From Pardosa pseudoannulata (lineage: Eukaryota; Arthropoda; Arachnida; Araneae; Lycosidae): DNA of 64,000 nucleotides. The position numbers and the translations under genes are program-made. The notes below the pieces were generated by a model. That model saw only the letters and a program-made list of their open reading frames with translations. It was not told where the DNA came from and made no database searches. The number at the start of each line of letters is the position of its first letter. Position 1 is the stretch's first letter. Positions 35,608 through 48,073 of the stretch are shown piece by piece. The stretch lies in assembly GCA_032207245.1 (NCBI GenBank), contig CM063505.1, positions 178,703,217 to 178,767,216 on the forward strand, written 5' to 3'.

Positions 35608-38600
35608 AAAAATAATCAGGGAAAGAAGATTGTTCAAGTGAATATAACAGATAAGCAGGAAAATAAATGTGTTCAAAATCAATTCAGAGTAAGAATAAAA
35701 TATAACTTACCGCTCTAGATCTCTCAATTTAAATTAGGCGCATTTACCTGTAAGAAATATCAAAGAATAAATATAAAAAAGGTAGTATAATATTAATTCA
35801 TGGTAACAAAAGTAATATATCATGAAATAAAGTTTTACCGACTAGAGTATAAAGGCTTAATTACACGCTTCGTGATCAACGTACATCTTTTTCACCACCT
35901 GTTGGTACTTTATACAATATGTTTAAACATTTGATTGCTTCTTCTTTTCATTATGTGTTACTGGTTTCGAAAAACATGGCATTACATCATAATTATGTGG
36001 TACTGTTTTTTATATATTACAGTTTCAGGGATATTAACGAAAAGAACGAATTGGTCTAACAATAATTTGTGCACACATTAAAACGTAATGTTAGTATTGC
36101 TTACTATCACACGCCTCGAATTGGTACACTTTTCTTGTTACAAAAAGATTATATAAACACCTGTATAGCTTAACATTTAACTTAATGACATTTTCTTAAT
36201 TGAAAAGTATTACTCTCTTCGGATTTCTACACAAACGAAAATATTCGTTTCAATAAAATTATTTCCCTCGACATAGCTCGTTTAAATACTCTCCACTCAT
36301 AAAGTAGTTGAGTTATAAAATATTACCCAATTTTATTGGCATGAACACAACACACATTATATATACGCATGTGTGTGTATGTGTGGAGAACTGTATTAAT
36401 GACGTACGCAAAAAGACGTACTCGGCATTTTTCTTTTAGATTATAAATATTTAAACAAATTATCTATAATCTAATACATGAGAACAAAGATTTTATCGCT
36501 CATTCTATAAAACAATCCTCCTCTCTTAGTTCTCCCCGCAAAACCGCTTTCTTGCTTTTTCGCACGCACGCACGCCCAGCATCAGTTTTCTATATTGTTG
36601 ACCTTACCTATCATTTAAATACTGTAAATTTCCTTCAGCTGAAGTCAGGGATTTAGGTCCATTTTTCCATAATGACAATAAATTTCTAGACAATAAATTT
36701 CTTTCAATAAATTCAAAATTGTATATGTTGTAAAGATAGATAATTTGAAATTAGCTTTCAAGTTCAATTTTCCTCATTTTCAAAAGGAAAATACTTAATG
36801 TACATAGGGAAATTAAGATGAAACTAATCAATATCGATTCAGAGATGGTTAAAATGAGTATTTTTGTTGAAATCTCAAAAACTAATTTTTTCGCGTTTAT
36901 AACAATATTTTGTGCAACGAAGTAAAAATGTTTTTAACAAATTAGAGCATCTGAATTTTATAAAGTCTTATCGAAAAAATTTATCTATTTAATTTATAGC
37001 ATGAACACAGGCCCTCGTCACCGACAGTTGCATGGACCACTTAATCATGGGCACACTAGGCAGTGAATCGAAAGTCTGTACTGTAATGTTAATCAAAACG
37101 AGACGACAGTACATTACATAAGTTATTACAGTTATTCTGATACCATATATGGTTTTACTGATGTTAGATCCTTCTTTCAATGCTTATTATTGTTCTTTTG
37201 AATGGTCACGATTGTTCATTCGATTTTTCTATCACGATTATCCTGTTAAAATTATGATGACGATGTGAGGAAGTTTCGTTTTTAAGTGCCCTGTCTCGTA
37301 AAACTGTCGCCCACAGAATAATGTGCGAAGGTCTCGTCTGCTTCGAACTTATTCACTGCCACGAAAGTTATCCAAAAATGCATCATCATAGAGTTTTGAG
37401 AATAGTAAAAGATGAAAATGGAAAGTTTCGCATTTTTCAGTTACTTGTTTTGTAACCTGCTACCACAGACTTTGAGGCAGGCAAATATTAGAATGTTTAT
37501 ATTCGAAATATATTTTTTAATTAGAATTTTTATAATCTTCTGTACCAACAAAATGAAAATCCAACTTTTTCTTTTTTGAGGGGGGGGGCGGGGATTGGCA
37601 TAGTTATAGGCTTTAAATGCTATTGTACGGTCTCTCAGATTTCATCCCTAAGCATTAACACCTCTAAATTATAACTGACTTCTGCCTTATCTATATTTTC
37701 TTTCAGCGTGTTATCAAAATCTTGTACCAAGTTGAAAAGTAGTAAATATTAATTTGAATAAACAACTGGAAAAAGTTTTATCTCCAGATTACGTCCAAAT
37801 TAGTTAAAGATTAATAAAATAGCATTCTAGGTTATATGGAAAAGGAGTACTTGTCTAAATTATCTCAAGAAAATTTCAATCTCATATTCAGTGCTTCATA
37901 ATGGAGTTTAAAAGGTTGGGGTAGGGCTCTGCAAACGTACATACATTTGGAAAAAATAAAACAGTGCATTTCGGTCCGCTTTGCATTGCTATATATGGCA
38001 TTTTAAAACATTAATAAAGAAATAAAATGCTTACTTCCTCGATAAATCTAAGATATCAAATTTCCAATCTCGTGCGTTACCATTAAAAGCTTAAAGTTAC
38101 TAAAGGTGTATAAAAGTTTACACTGGAGACAAAAGTTTGCTGAAGACTCTTGTTAATTTTATTTGTTTGTTAAAATTAGGAGCCTCATGTGACGTTTAGG
38201 TGACAAGGTTAAAAAAATATTTACCCAGTACATACATAATTTTCACGATATACTAAGTTCGATCCTAAAATATTGAAAATATTTCTTGTGTCCTTTTACT
38301 AATTTGAAAGTAAAAACTTAAAACATTAAAAGGGTTTATTTCTTAAATATTTTAAATATATAAAACATTTTTACTGTATTAAAGTCAAATTTTAATCTTG
38401 GTCACCCACGTTAAAAAAATGACGAAAATATCAATATTTCAACAGAATCCCTTGAAAATTAGAATGAATTTAGAAAGTTCATCGTCTTCTTATATAACTT
38501 CTTCAATTACCGAAGACAGATACAAAAGAAACCAAACATAAATTAAGAAAAATTACTAAACACCCGAAAATTTTGGAAAAATGAAATTTAAAGAATCATA

Positions 38601-38900
38601 AATGAAGTTCAAAATAAGTTACCAGATTTTTTGTTCGATTTCATGTAAAGACTTTAAGCAACATTTTACATAAATAATGAAAGTAAAGAAAGGGCAACTT
38701 TCATAACAATGTGCCACCAAAGATATGAATAGCTTCATTGACCATCATGTCTTTTCCTTTTAAAAAAACGCTCTAAGAACAGACGGTACCAAGTGGTTTA
38801 AAAAAGAGATAGAAGAGAAATTGTATCTATTTGAACATTTCTCTAAAAAGTTTAAAATTGTTGTGCATGCACATATGAAAATGTACACACACACACACAC
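35608..38900. other. AT-rich spacer, no gene seen
   Basis: Stops in all frames; short microsatellites (CGCA near 36560, CA at 38886-38902). A patch 37180-37400 is slightly GC-richer without recognised content. Confidence 0.5.
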
Positions 38901-38902
38901 AT

Positions 38903-39420
38903 TATATACTAGGTGATCTATAAATTAAAAAAAAACTATAAAAATTAATAATCCGACAAAAACATTGCAGTTTGCACCAATCGGATGGAAAGGAAGCCGG
39001 GAATTTTTTGTGACAAAAGTAAAAAATGCTAGATTAATTGTCTTGGCGACAAAAAGGTGGAGGTATAGTTTTTGTTTGATTACTGTTTGTAGGATTTACA
39101 AGTTGAAAGTTGCTTAACAGTTACTTTAAGCGTTCAGTGTCCTTTCGTCTTTCAGCAATATAACTGTACGACGAGCAATCAAACAGTTAGTTCACCACAG
39201 TAAACAACACTTCTTTCGGTGTGACAAACACGTTACTGGGGTGTACCAGCTTCACACCAAAGAATATGTATATTAAATTTACTGAATTCTTGCCAAAACG
39301 CGGCAATGGTTTTTTACCATTAACCAGGCTGCAATGTGCTCTCCTCATTCTTGAAGCAGAGTTGAACAAAGTGATTTTCTTTAAAAACTTTATTTCTAGG
39401 AGTCACTTACAGCTTTAGCC
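38903..39420. other. Possible unclassified repeat
   Basis: Starts ACTAGGTGATCTATAAATTA, a terminus-like string, then GC-richer sequence with a 60-codon open frame on each strand. No domain recognised and no other copy in the window. Confidence 0.25.
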
Positions 39421-39509
39421 ATCATTATCTCATATAGATGCTTTTTTAAATGCTCTATTATCTTTGAAAAATTCAGTGGTAGATAACCGGCGACTTCATC
39501 TACACGCAA

Positions 39510-39573
39510 AAAAAAAAAGAAAAAGAAAGAGAAAAAAAAACAACCTAATCCGAGATTTTTTTTATCACATCAC

Positions 39574-39609
<36 letters not shown>
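39510..39609. repeat. A-rich region ending in a 36-A run
   Basis: AAAAAGAAAAAG-type repeats, then (A)36 at 39574-39609. It could be the poly(A) tail of an old retroposed insertion, though no recognisable body precedes it. Confidence 0.9.
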
Positions 39610-39612
<3 letters not shown>

Positions 39613-40360
39613 GGCCTTATTCCTATCCGTCCGTTATAAGTTTCAGCTTTTTATTTTTATTCTTTTACGAATAATCAATTTTTAAAGTTTTTCCTCACAT
39701 TTGGATCGTTTTGTATATTTCCTTCTATTTGCAAGGAATAATCGGAGTGTAATAAACACGTTAGAAATATGGCTATATTAAGAGTTATGGTAAGGAAGAA
39801 AAAAGATCGAAGTAGAATTAATCTCTTAAGTCCTATGCCATGGTGTTAAAAACAATCTATATGTATATAGGAAGCATTTTTTTATCAATTTATATTAGCG
39901 CAATATACTATGTATTTTTTGTATTATTTATTATACATGAGCTATTTTTCTACTCTTGCTTCCCATATTTCCCGCTTCGATGTTATTGCATGTTCATTCA
40001 TCCGTATTTTGTTTTTCAGTTGACAACAGTCACATAACAGTTTTTAGCGATAAATGACATCCTTCTTTGAAATATCTTACTATCTGTACTCATTTGCATC
40101 ATTAGTGTATATACACGCCAAATTATATTTGTTATTATTACCACTTGCATCATTATCCTTATGTATCCATATGCTCCACTTTCTTGTTCACTTTTACTAT
40201 TGAATATACAAATAACGCACAGATCACAGAGCGTTGTTTTCTCATTCAAATAACCTGGTGGGATATAAAGATAGCTTTTTAATCTTTCTTGTGCAAACGG
40301 GTTAATATGGAATGTTGATTAGTTTAAAATATTCGCGAATTGAGAGTTTATTATTTTACA
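39610..40360. other. AT-rich spacer, no gene seen
   Basis: Open frames of 65-77 codons are T-rich chance reads. Confidence 0.45.
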
Positions 40361-40361
40361 C

Positions 40362-40400
40362 CAGTGGTTTTCAAAACTATATGACTTAGGCTATAAACTA
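40362..40400. mobile_element. hAT-like end, partner not found
   Basis: CAGTGGTTTTCAAAACTATA is a hAT-type terminus; no matching inverted end recognised. Confidence 0.35.
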
Positions 40401-42730
40401 TAGACTAAGGCGGAATCTTACATCTTTTTCCAAAAGTATGTTAGATATTAGTTGCATTATATAGGTTCTGAAATAATAATTAAAATAAAGAAAAGTGATA
40501 CAGCGAAATTTAATATTTGCATCGTGTTAATTTATCTATAATAATAGCGTAACTCACGTTAATGGTATTACAACTCTTACATCATCCCATGTGATGAATC
40601 AGATGTACTCTGATTTTTATTTACATAAACAATCGAAGTCCATTTAAGTTTCGTATCTTACACTGAGCGTGTTATATTTCATTCTTGTTGCCACAAATAT
40701 TTATTAACAAAAATAAATAATTCTAAACGACATCAAAATAATAATTTCTGTTGAAGGTTGTGATAGTAAGAAAAGTTACGAGCATTACCATCAACAGAAT
40801 GTTAGAGCACAAACAGCACCGAATGTTACCCGCTCACGCAAAACCTTGTTCCATAGAGGACAAGATAAATGCAAGTAGTTTATGGATTTGAAATATAACT
40901 TTTTCAGTTTATCTTGCATTTATTTAAGCTATTATTAACTTACACGCGACACCTCTAGAGACCATCTTCGGCACCCAGTTTGATAGCTTTTGTTTTACAT
41001 CAATATAATATTCTAGTAAATCTCGTTTTTCGTGGAGCAGTCCTTTTATACACAAATGTCATCAGTTAATTTAAGTACCGTTTCTTAGGGCTTATTTGAT
41101 GAGTTTATGAGTGGGAAAAAATATTGTAAAAACAAATTTGAAGTGGGAAGTTAGCAGAAGGATAGAGTTAAAGGTCTGGAAATGTTAGCTCGTTTAACAA
41201 AGCAGGATATAAATTCTAGGAATATTAAATGCTTATAGTTCGTATAATACTGAAAGGAACTGATGTAAGTATTGAACGTGCATTTTCATTAATAAATGCG
41301 TACTGTACAGAGGAAAGCAAAAAAATTTAAAACTGAGACAGCGAAAGTATTAATCCCCGTAAAGATATATTTTAATACTTTGTCAAGAGCTGATCTTTAT
41401 GATTCGATATTATAATTTAAAAAATACTTTCGAAGGTTCATAAATCTTTGAAATATTTCTCTAATCAAGGGGTTCGATACACATAAATCACGAAAAAAAA
41501 ACATTTTTAATATTAAAAAAAATACTAGATTTTCGTAAATTAAACAAAAACAAGCTGTATGCTTCGATAACTGTACGAGGTGATTACTTACTTTTTTTTG
41601 TCTAATGTAAGTGTACTTCCCTTTCTAGAGTGTAAATTGCTTGAAAAATGTTCTTATATATAAATTATTCTGTGTGCTAAACATTTATATTAAAATAAAA
41701 AAAATAATAGATAATTTTAAGGTTATTTTACATTAAAAATCACTAAACTAATTTTCATTTGAGCTTAAAATAGTGTAAAATATAACAAACGATAAGTATT
41801 TCTTGAAGGACGAGTGTTAGAATCTTTAAATCCAATTATCTCAAAATTATTTTTTTCAAAATTTATCAAATTGATAAATTATTAATTTAGCTCATGTATC
41901 AGCTTACTAAAAACCATTCTCAATACTTTATTAAATCAGATAAAATGATTAAGAAAAATTGAATTTTTGAAGATTTAAAATTAATTACCCTCTTTAAAGA
42001 ATTTTCCAAGTTTTCATATATCATTCGTAATAATTTAATTCAAGTAAATGCATTGTATTATCAGATTAAGAGTGACATTGACAAAGCAATGAGACGGTAA
42101 TTGCTTAACCTCAAAAGAAGAAAACAGCTAACAGGGTTAATTGAAGAAGCTCAATATATGAACTTTGGAGTTAGAATACCATAATTAAGCCTAGTAAAGC
42201 AGTTAATTTAGCATTTTTAAAATAAATAGTTATTTTCGTTAGAAGTCTAGTTAAACTGGATAAAACTCTATTAACTGACAAAAACAGCCAGATTTTTAAA
42301 AAAATTAGGAATAATGAAATAACTCCATTCACCATACCGGCAACAGGTACCACGGTATAATAAATTACAAGTTTTCTTCTCGAAATCATTGCTGGCAAGA
42401 TTTCAAATTTTAAACCTGTTCCACATCAGATGAGTTCCTGGGGCTTTATAAGAAGTAAACTACATTTTTTAAACTTGGAAAAGACATGTTGATTTCGATA
42501 GACCATGATTTAAAATGTACAGTTTCTATAATTCAAATGGTTATTGTTGTTGAGTAAAAAAAAAAAAAAAAAATGAATTCTGAAAGAAATTAACGTAGAA
42601 TAAAAGTAATTTTTCGTGCAAAAATTTAAGAATTTCAAATAACGAACACTTTTATCATGAAGAAGGATTTTAATGATAATTATCGTTTAATTTTATATAT
42701 ATTTTACACGATTTTAAGTACATTTTAAGT
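40401..42730. other. AT-rich spacer, no gene seen
   Basis: Stops in all frames; (A)17 near 42557. Confidence 0.5.
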
Positions 42731-42799
42731 ACATGTTGTACATAAAAAATGTAAGGAATTTGGACCTCACGATCATTGTTCACATGTATATGCCTTTTT

Positions 42800-42992
42800 T
42801 GTTTTCGGCAAAATCGCCCCCATTGACCCCTTTCACTAGGGGTTCTTTGAAATTGGAGATGGCCCCGAGGAAAGAGAGAGAAGATGTGAAGAAAACAGTT
42901 GGATTCGGGCCTGCGACTTGGAGACACCTCTCGGTTCGAGGTGAGAGAACACGACGACGATTGCATTCTGGATATGATACGCTCAGCCATAT
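42800..42992 (-). repeat. tRNA-headed SINE-like repeat (Ser/Leu-like)
   Basis: On the minus strand: GTATCATATCC after a GGCTGAGCG A-box-like start near 42990, a long variable-arm-like CTCACCTCGAACCGAGAGG, and a B-box-like GCCCGAATCCAAC at about 42900. This resembles a class II tRNA, followed by a GC-rich body. An intact tRNA fold was not found, so it is taken as a SINE relic. Confidence 0.45.
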
Positions 42993-43079
42993 AATCTGGA
43001 TAGAATAAGTTCAGAGACTCAGAAATATGTCATTTTGATTTTCTTTAATTTTTCGTCAATTTTGTTTTGCAAATAAATA

Positions 43080-43260
43080 AATGTGTGCTGTCCGTTTAAG
43101 CCTTTTGAGCCTTATTTTGGGTTATGCATCCCAGCGACAGTCAACGAACATGCCTGCCCCAGTAAAGTAGGCGGGCACTTCCCACGTAAGTATAGCGCTC
43201 CAGAACAGGGTGTTGTTACAACGTGGCCCCCGGAGGGGGTGGTGGTTGTAACAAAAAGCA
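43080..43260. other. GC-rich block, unclassified
   Basis: Noticeably GC-rich (GCATCCCAGCGACAGTC ... GTGGCCCCCGGAGGGGGTGG) with open frames on both strands but no recognisable protein. Possibly an unclassified repeat. Confidence 0.3.
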
Positions 43261-43705
43261 TGTATTTTATAGACTCAATAAAAATAATTTTCACATTGGT
43301 ATAAAAATTTCCAAATGGAGGCCCGTGAGGCTAATTATCTGGTCCAAAAAAGTTTTTTTTTTTCTTCTTAAAAAAGAAACATTACCATTGCTACGTTGCT
43401 TTTCCTTTGATGAAATTTATTAAAAATCGGTACAAAATTTGCCATGTACACTGGACCTTGTTTTATATTCTGAGATTAGCATATACAAAGGTGCTGGTGG
43501 ACATCCGTTTATTGGTAGATGCTGGTGAACATTCCCGACCTCCCACTAAACAATTATCCTTTTTCAAATTTTATTTTGACTACATCATTAAATTTAGTTT
43601 GTCTTAAGGTTATTCTTTTTCTTACAATTTGTAAATATTAATTCAAATAAACTGAGACAGTTAAGATATAATTTTCAATTATTTGCAGTGTGATTTTATT
43701 TTAAA

Positions 43706-43739
<34 letters not shown>

Positions 43740-45097
43740 GCAAATGTAAAATATATAATACTATAAAACCTTTATCTACTTTGCTTAATCTTCAAAAAAG
43801 CTGTTTTTTATTATTATTTCTTGCCATTTCATGTTTATTCTTGCATTTAAAAAGTGCATCTGCCCCAGAAATGTATTTTACAATACATAATTGTTATAAA
43901 GGAACTAAAATTGTTTTTAATTACTCTAGGCATTATTCGTTCATACTGATACCTCAGTTTTACTTGCAGAATTTTGGAAAAAAAATGACAAATTATGAAA
44001 ATGCAGCTCGCAGCCATGCATAAATTTTTTATTTTGACTCTCGAGACAATATAAGTCGGAAAACCTTGCTTTAAGCATGATCTGTAGTAGATTGATATAA
44101 AAAAATAAAACTACTACCGTATAAAAACAAAAGTATTAGTGTTAAGGAGAAAAATTCGGTGAGAGAAAATAAAGAGGAAAATATTGTTATTCTACTATAA
44201 ACAAAAAATACAGCGATAAAAATGCGAAAACGCTTATATCTCTGGATGTTAACTATAGGAAATGATTTTTCAAGTTAACAAAATTCCCTCAAGTACCCGA
44301 AAGGATCCAAATGTTAGAACGAAAGTTTGTGATTATATAAATGGCGAATAAAAAACATGAAACATGTTTTTTCGAAATTTCAAAGTTACAGAAATTTATT
44401 TCTATTTATGCGTATCTCAATAATGTTGTTCAATTTTAAAATTATCACAGTACTGTTATGTCGGATAAAAGTTTGATCACAGTTGAGAAAAATATTCCTT
44501 TCAAAGATTGAGAAGTATCTCTGTCAAATAATAAACTATACACAAGTTATGTAATAATTATGCACCCCAAAATCTTATTAGCAAGACCGTTTCTTTAATT
44601 GCTTGTAAAATAATCTTTATTACATAAAAATAATTTAGAGTTATAATTATGTTTATATGATTATGAATTTTGTGCGCTTGTATTAGCAATTCTGAGAAAC
44701 TATCAGAAAAATATGAAAAATTAATTCAAAACTATTCTTTTTTATATTTTACTTTTATGCTTATTCTTTTTCACAAATACAGATAAAGTGGAAGTTTAGG
44801 GTAGTTTTGTAACTTAAATAAGATTGAATAACTTAGTAAGTCCTTCAAAGAAAGAAATCTAGCTTATTAAGCACACTATCATTAAACGTAATTGGTTGTC
44901 AGATGTTGGAATTGAGATAATCATATCCACCTTAAATCCTTTTTTTTTTTTAATTTCTAAAATTAGTTCTATAAATTATTCAGAATAAAAGTAATTTATA
45001 ACATCAGAATCAAAAGAGGAAGTTGAGATAAGTGATACATAAAATTTTCAAACTTGTAAATGATTGACGTTTAATAAGTGACTATCCTAAAGTAAAA
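43261..45097. other. AT-rich spacer with (T)28
   Basis: (T)28 at 43712-43739. Otherwise nothing supported; the 80-codon frame at 43781-44023 has no domain or splice context. Confidence 0.5.

Positions 45098-45168
<71 letters not shown>
45098..45168. repeat. (TA)n microsatellite
   Basis: About 33 TA units. Confidence 0.97.
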
Positions 45169-45170
<2 letters not shown>

Positions 45171-45304
45171 GAAGCTTGTTAAAAATAGCAATCAGACAAC
45201 TCATTACAGATTAGTAACAAATCAGTATCAAAGTTGTATCCAACTAAGTACACAGCGAAAAAACAGATTATAATTGTTTCATTTCATTATTGAAAAGGAT
45301 CAAA

Positions 45305-45535
45305 ATAGTGGAGGTAAGACAGCTGGGCATCGTCGAAGTCTCTTACTTAGAACTCGGTCGTCATCGAACAACGTCACTTCTCGGACTGAGAATCGGCTGC
45401 GAGTGACGTCGAAGTCTCGGGAATAACTCTGCTTACGCAAGAAGAAAATGTCACCGTAAAAAGGTTAGATTAGGAAGTGTGGGAGAGAAAGTTAATGAAC
45501 TCGACAGAGGCTACGAACTCGTTGCTGGGAATTCT
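45305..45535. promoter_or_regulatory. Possible regulatory block with CRE-like sites
   Basis: A GC-richer patch containing AACGTCAC, GTGACGTCG and two GTCGAAGTCTC(T/G) copies about 80 bases apart. No ORF. Only motif content supports a regulatory role. Confidence 0.25.
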
Positions 45536-45937
45536 GCACTTTTATCACAAAAACAATTTATTTTTAACGTACTCGACATGAACAATGAATTGACTCCTAC
45601 CGCCAATTTTTTTACAACTGTAATTTGAATAGAAAACACTCTAAGATAAAGAATCTTTTTATCCTGAAAATAATACCATTGTTCCAAATTTAGATTTAAA
45701 AAATATACGTATAAGGAATTCTAATATATTTGCAAGAATTGTAGGATATCAAAGTTCAATATGTATCATTTTCTATAAGGATTATATATGATAATTATAT
45801 ATGAAATAAATGAAAAAAGGTACATATATATATACATATACACACTTCATAAAATGCCAATATTTAAATATAAAAAAAGATCTCTTTAGAAGATTAAGTT
45901 TGAGAAAGGTAAAATAGATTCCAGTAAAATAGCTAAC
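45536..45937. other. AT-rich spacer, no gene seen
   Basis: Nothing recognised. Confidence 0.45.
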
Positions 45938-46042
45938 TAGACTGGGATCTACTACTTAAAGCCAGTTTTGAATCCATGTCAACAGTTGGATTCGAGCCCG
46001 CTAACTACGGTACCGAAAAACCCTACCTGTTTCGACAAGTGA
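45938..46042 (-). repeat. tRNA-derived SINE, head-side fragment
   Basis: Holds the central block (CTACTACTTAAAGCC) and the head (GTTGGATTCGAGCCCGCTAAC, a B box with one change, then ACGGTACCGAA), lacking the tail half. Confidence 0.75.
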
Positions 46043-47413
46043 TCCGTAAACACTGAATGAAGTTAAATACAAATGCTACTTTCAATTATTTCAAAAAATT
46101 TATGACATTACTATAAATTAAGAAAAATTACTGTAAAAATTATATATCTTGGAAGTCATAGGTAAGAGCCCAGTTTAATCATTTTGAACTTTTCTCACAT
46201 TTTAATGCAATAATGAGGCAAAGATAAGAGTAAAATACAATTAGAAATTACAGAAAACATTAAAAAGAAAATCGAAAGAAAAAAACGATGATAATTTTTC
46301 ACACTGATTATTGGATTCCATTGAGTTTAGGGTTATTACAGAAGATTTCCGATTTGTTTCTTATTTTTAAAAATGAATAGTTTAAAAACCTTCACAAAAA
46401 TCAAGATATTATAATGAAAACCATTGATAATACACCTTCAAACATCCCGAATTTCCTCGTTGGATAAAACTTAAATTATGCAAAAATCCGAAACTTCAAT
46501 TTAAATTTCAATTCCACTGATTCAGGCGCGAAAAGGAAATTCGTTGAAAAGAAAAATCAAAATACGCGTGTTTGATAGATCACAGAATAAGGAAGTGTAG
46601 ATGATTTCTGACTCACAAGTATCCATAATACATCTGATATACCCAGAACATTTTTAAACAGATTTAGGATTTAAAATAGTTTACTTTTAATTCTTGTCTG
46701 CTGTTCGTTTGTATTATTTTTAAAGTTTATTCCTTTGAACTAGCTAATCAATCAGAATATAAGTTTGCCCCATTTTGTAGTTTTATATTACTACGCATAA
46801 TTACAAATATAAAAATATTTCCATTTCCTTAAAAATTACTAATTATTAAGTTTTAGTTAGCCATGTAAACTCCCATCCGATTTATGACTTAAAAGCTTTA
46901 TTGTAATTTAAAATTATATTCTTTAATTGTTAAAAAAAAAATTTGACCTAATAAAATTACCTTAAACTATTATTGTCGCATTTTGAATTTCAAAGTTCAG
47001 TAGTGGAAAACTAATGAACTTAGATTTTATTTGGTAGTATCAAGGTTTTAAAAGTATTTTTAGTATTTTCTTGTTCACAAATGCCAAAAATCACTTTCAA
47101 CCTGAAATATTCACAAAACAGAACTGATTTGAGAACAAAAAGCTTTCTGATATTTTCAAAACCTGTTTACAAACTGTACTTCGGTACAAAAAATATATTT
47201 TACTCTCGACTTATTTTGTAATAAACAATTATGAACGATAAAATTAAAACTAATCACCTGAACATTTTAAACATTCTTTTTTTAAATAATTTAAACTATT
47301 TTTGATCCCGATAGTATATAATGTTAATAATTACAGTGATGATGAGAAACTATTAATCATAATACACCACTAATCGTAGAGTAACTGAAATACAGAGAAA
47401 CATGTGTCTATAA
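46043..47413. other. AT-rich spacer, no gene seen
   Basis: Nothing recognised. Confidence 0.5.
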
Positions 47414-48073
47414 CAGTGGTCGTCCAACTTACGAAGCTCCTGATCCACCGTACCATTTTCTAATCATACTACAAACTACCAAAAGTACTCAGAACAGAAA
47501 AATGTTTCTTTTTTCAAATCTTGAATATTTTTAATCCTTATAAATAAACATTTCTAGTAAATATGAAATAAATTTCAATAAAACTGTAAGAAAGAAAATT
47601 TGTTGAATGTACGCAAGAAAAAATATATTGATGTGTTGTTAATAATAAAATTGGAAATGTAAGAACTGATATTTCATTGCACACTCGTTTTGATCATTGA
47701 CAAGTTTTTTATAGTTGGAAGAGTTGGTAGCGTCTGCCATTTAAATATAGATGTCCAAATGTTCATCAGTCAAATTGTTTCTGAACTTTTTTTTAACATG
47801 AAATTTGTAAAATAAAGACATCTTGCATACAGCTGAATATTGTCTTCACTTTTAAAGACTAATTGTGGTCCATTTAAAACCACAATTGGATATATTTTCT
47901 TGGAACAAGAGACCAATTTTTTTCACAGCTTGAAGAAAACGATATTTTAAGTCACCTGCCCAAGCTCAGTAGGACAACTACTGGTTAGTCAACCTGAGTG
48001 CAACACTACAATCTACCAAAAAATTTCCTCGTGAGCCACTAGTAGCACGTAATAGATGATTTGGCAGTCTCTG
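47414..48073. mobile_element. Candidate hAT-type MITE (660 bp)
   Basis: Left end CAGTGGTCGTCCAACTTACG with a CTCCTGATCCACCG subterminal, right end GATTTGGCAGTCTCTG with CTACAATCTACC and GAGCCACT inside. Flanks GTCTATAA and ATCTGTGA differ only by A/G transitions (5 of 8). Repeated 'CTACAAACTACC / CTACAATCTACC' motifs near both ends support one element. Confidence 0.55.

Noticed and set aside
42890..42992. Possible functional Ser/Leu tRNA gene (minus)
   Set aside because: A and B box likeness and a long arm, but acceptor and anticodon stems do not pair; better read as a SINE head.
43781..44023. 80-codon ORF with a hydrophobic start resembling a signal peptide
   Set aside because: No promoter or splice context and AT-driven composition.
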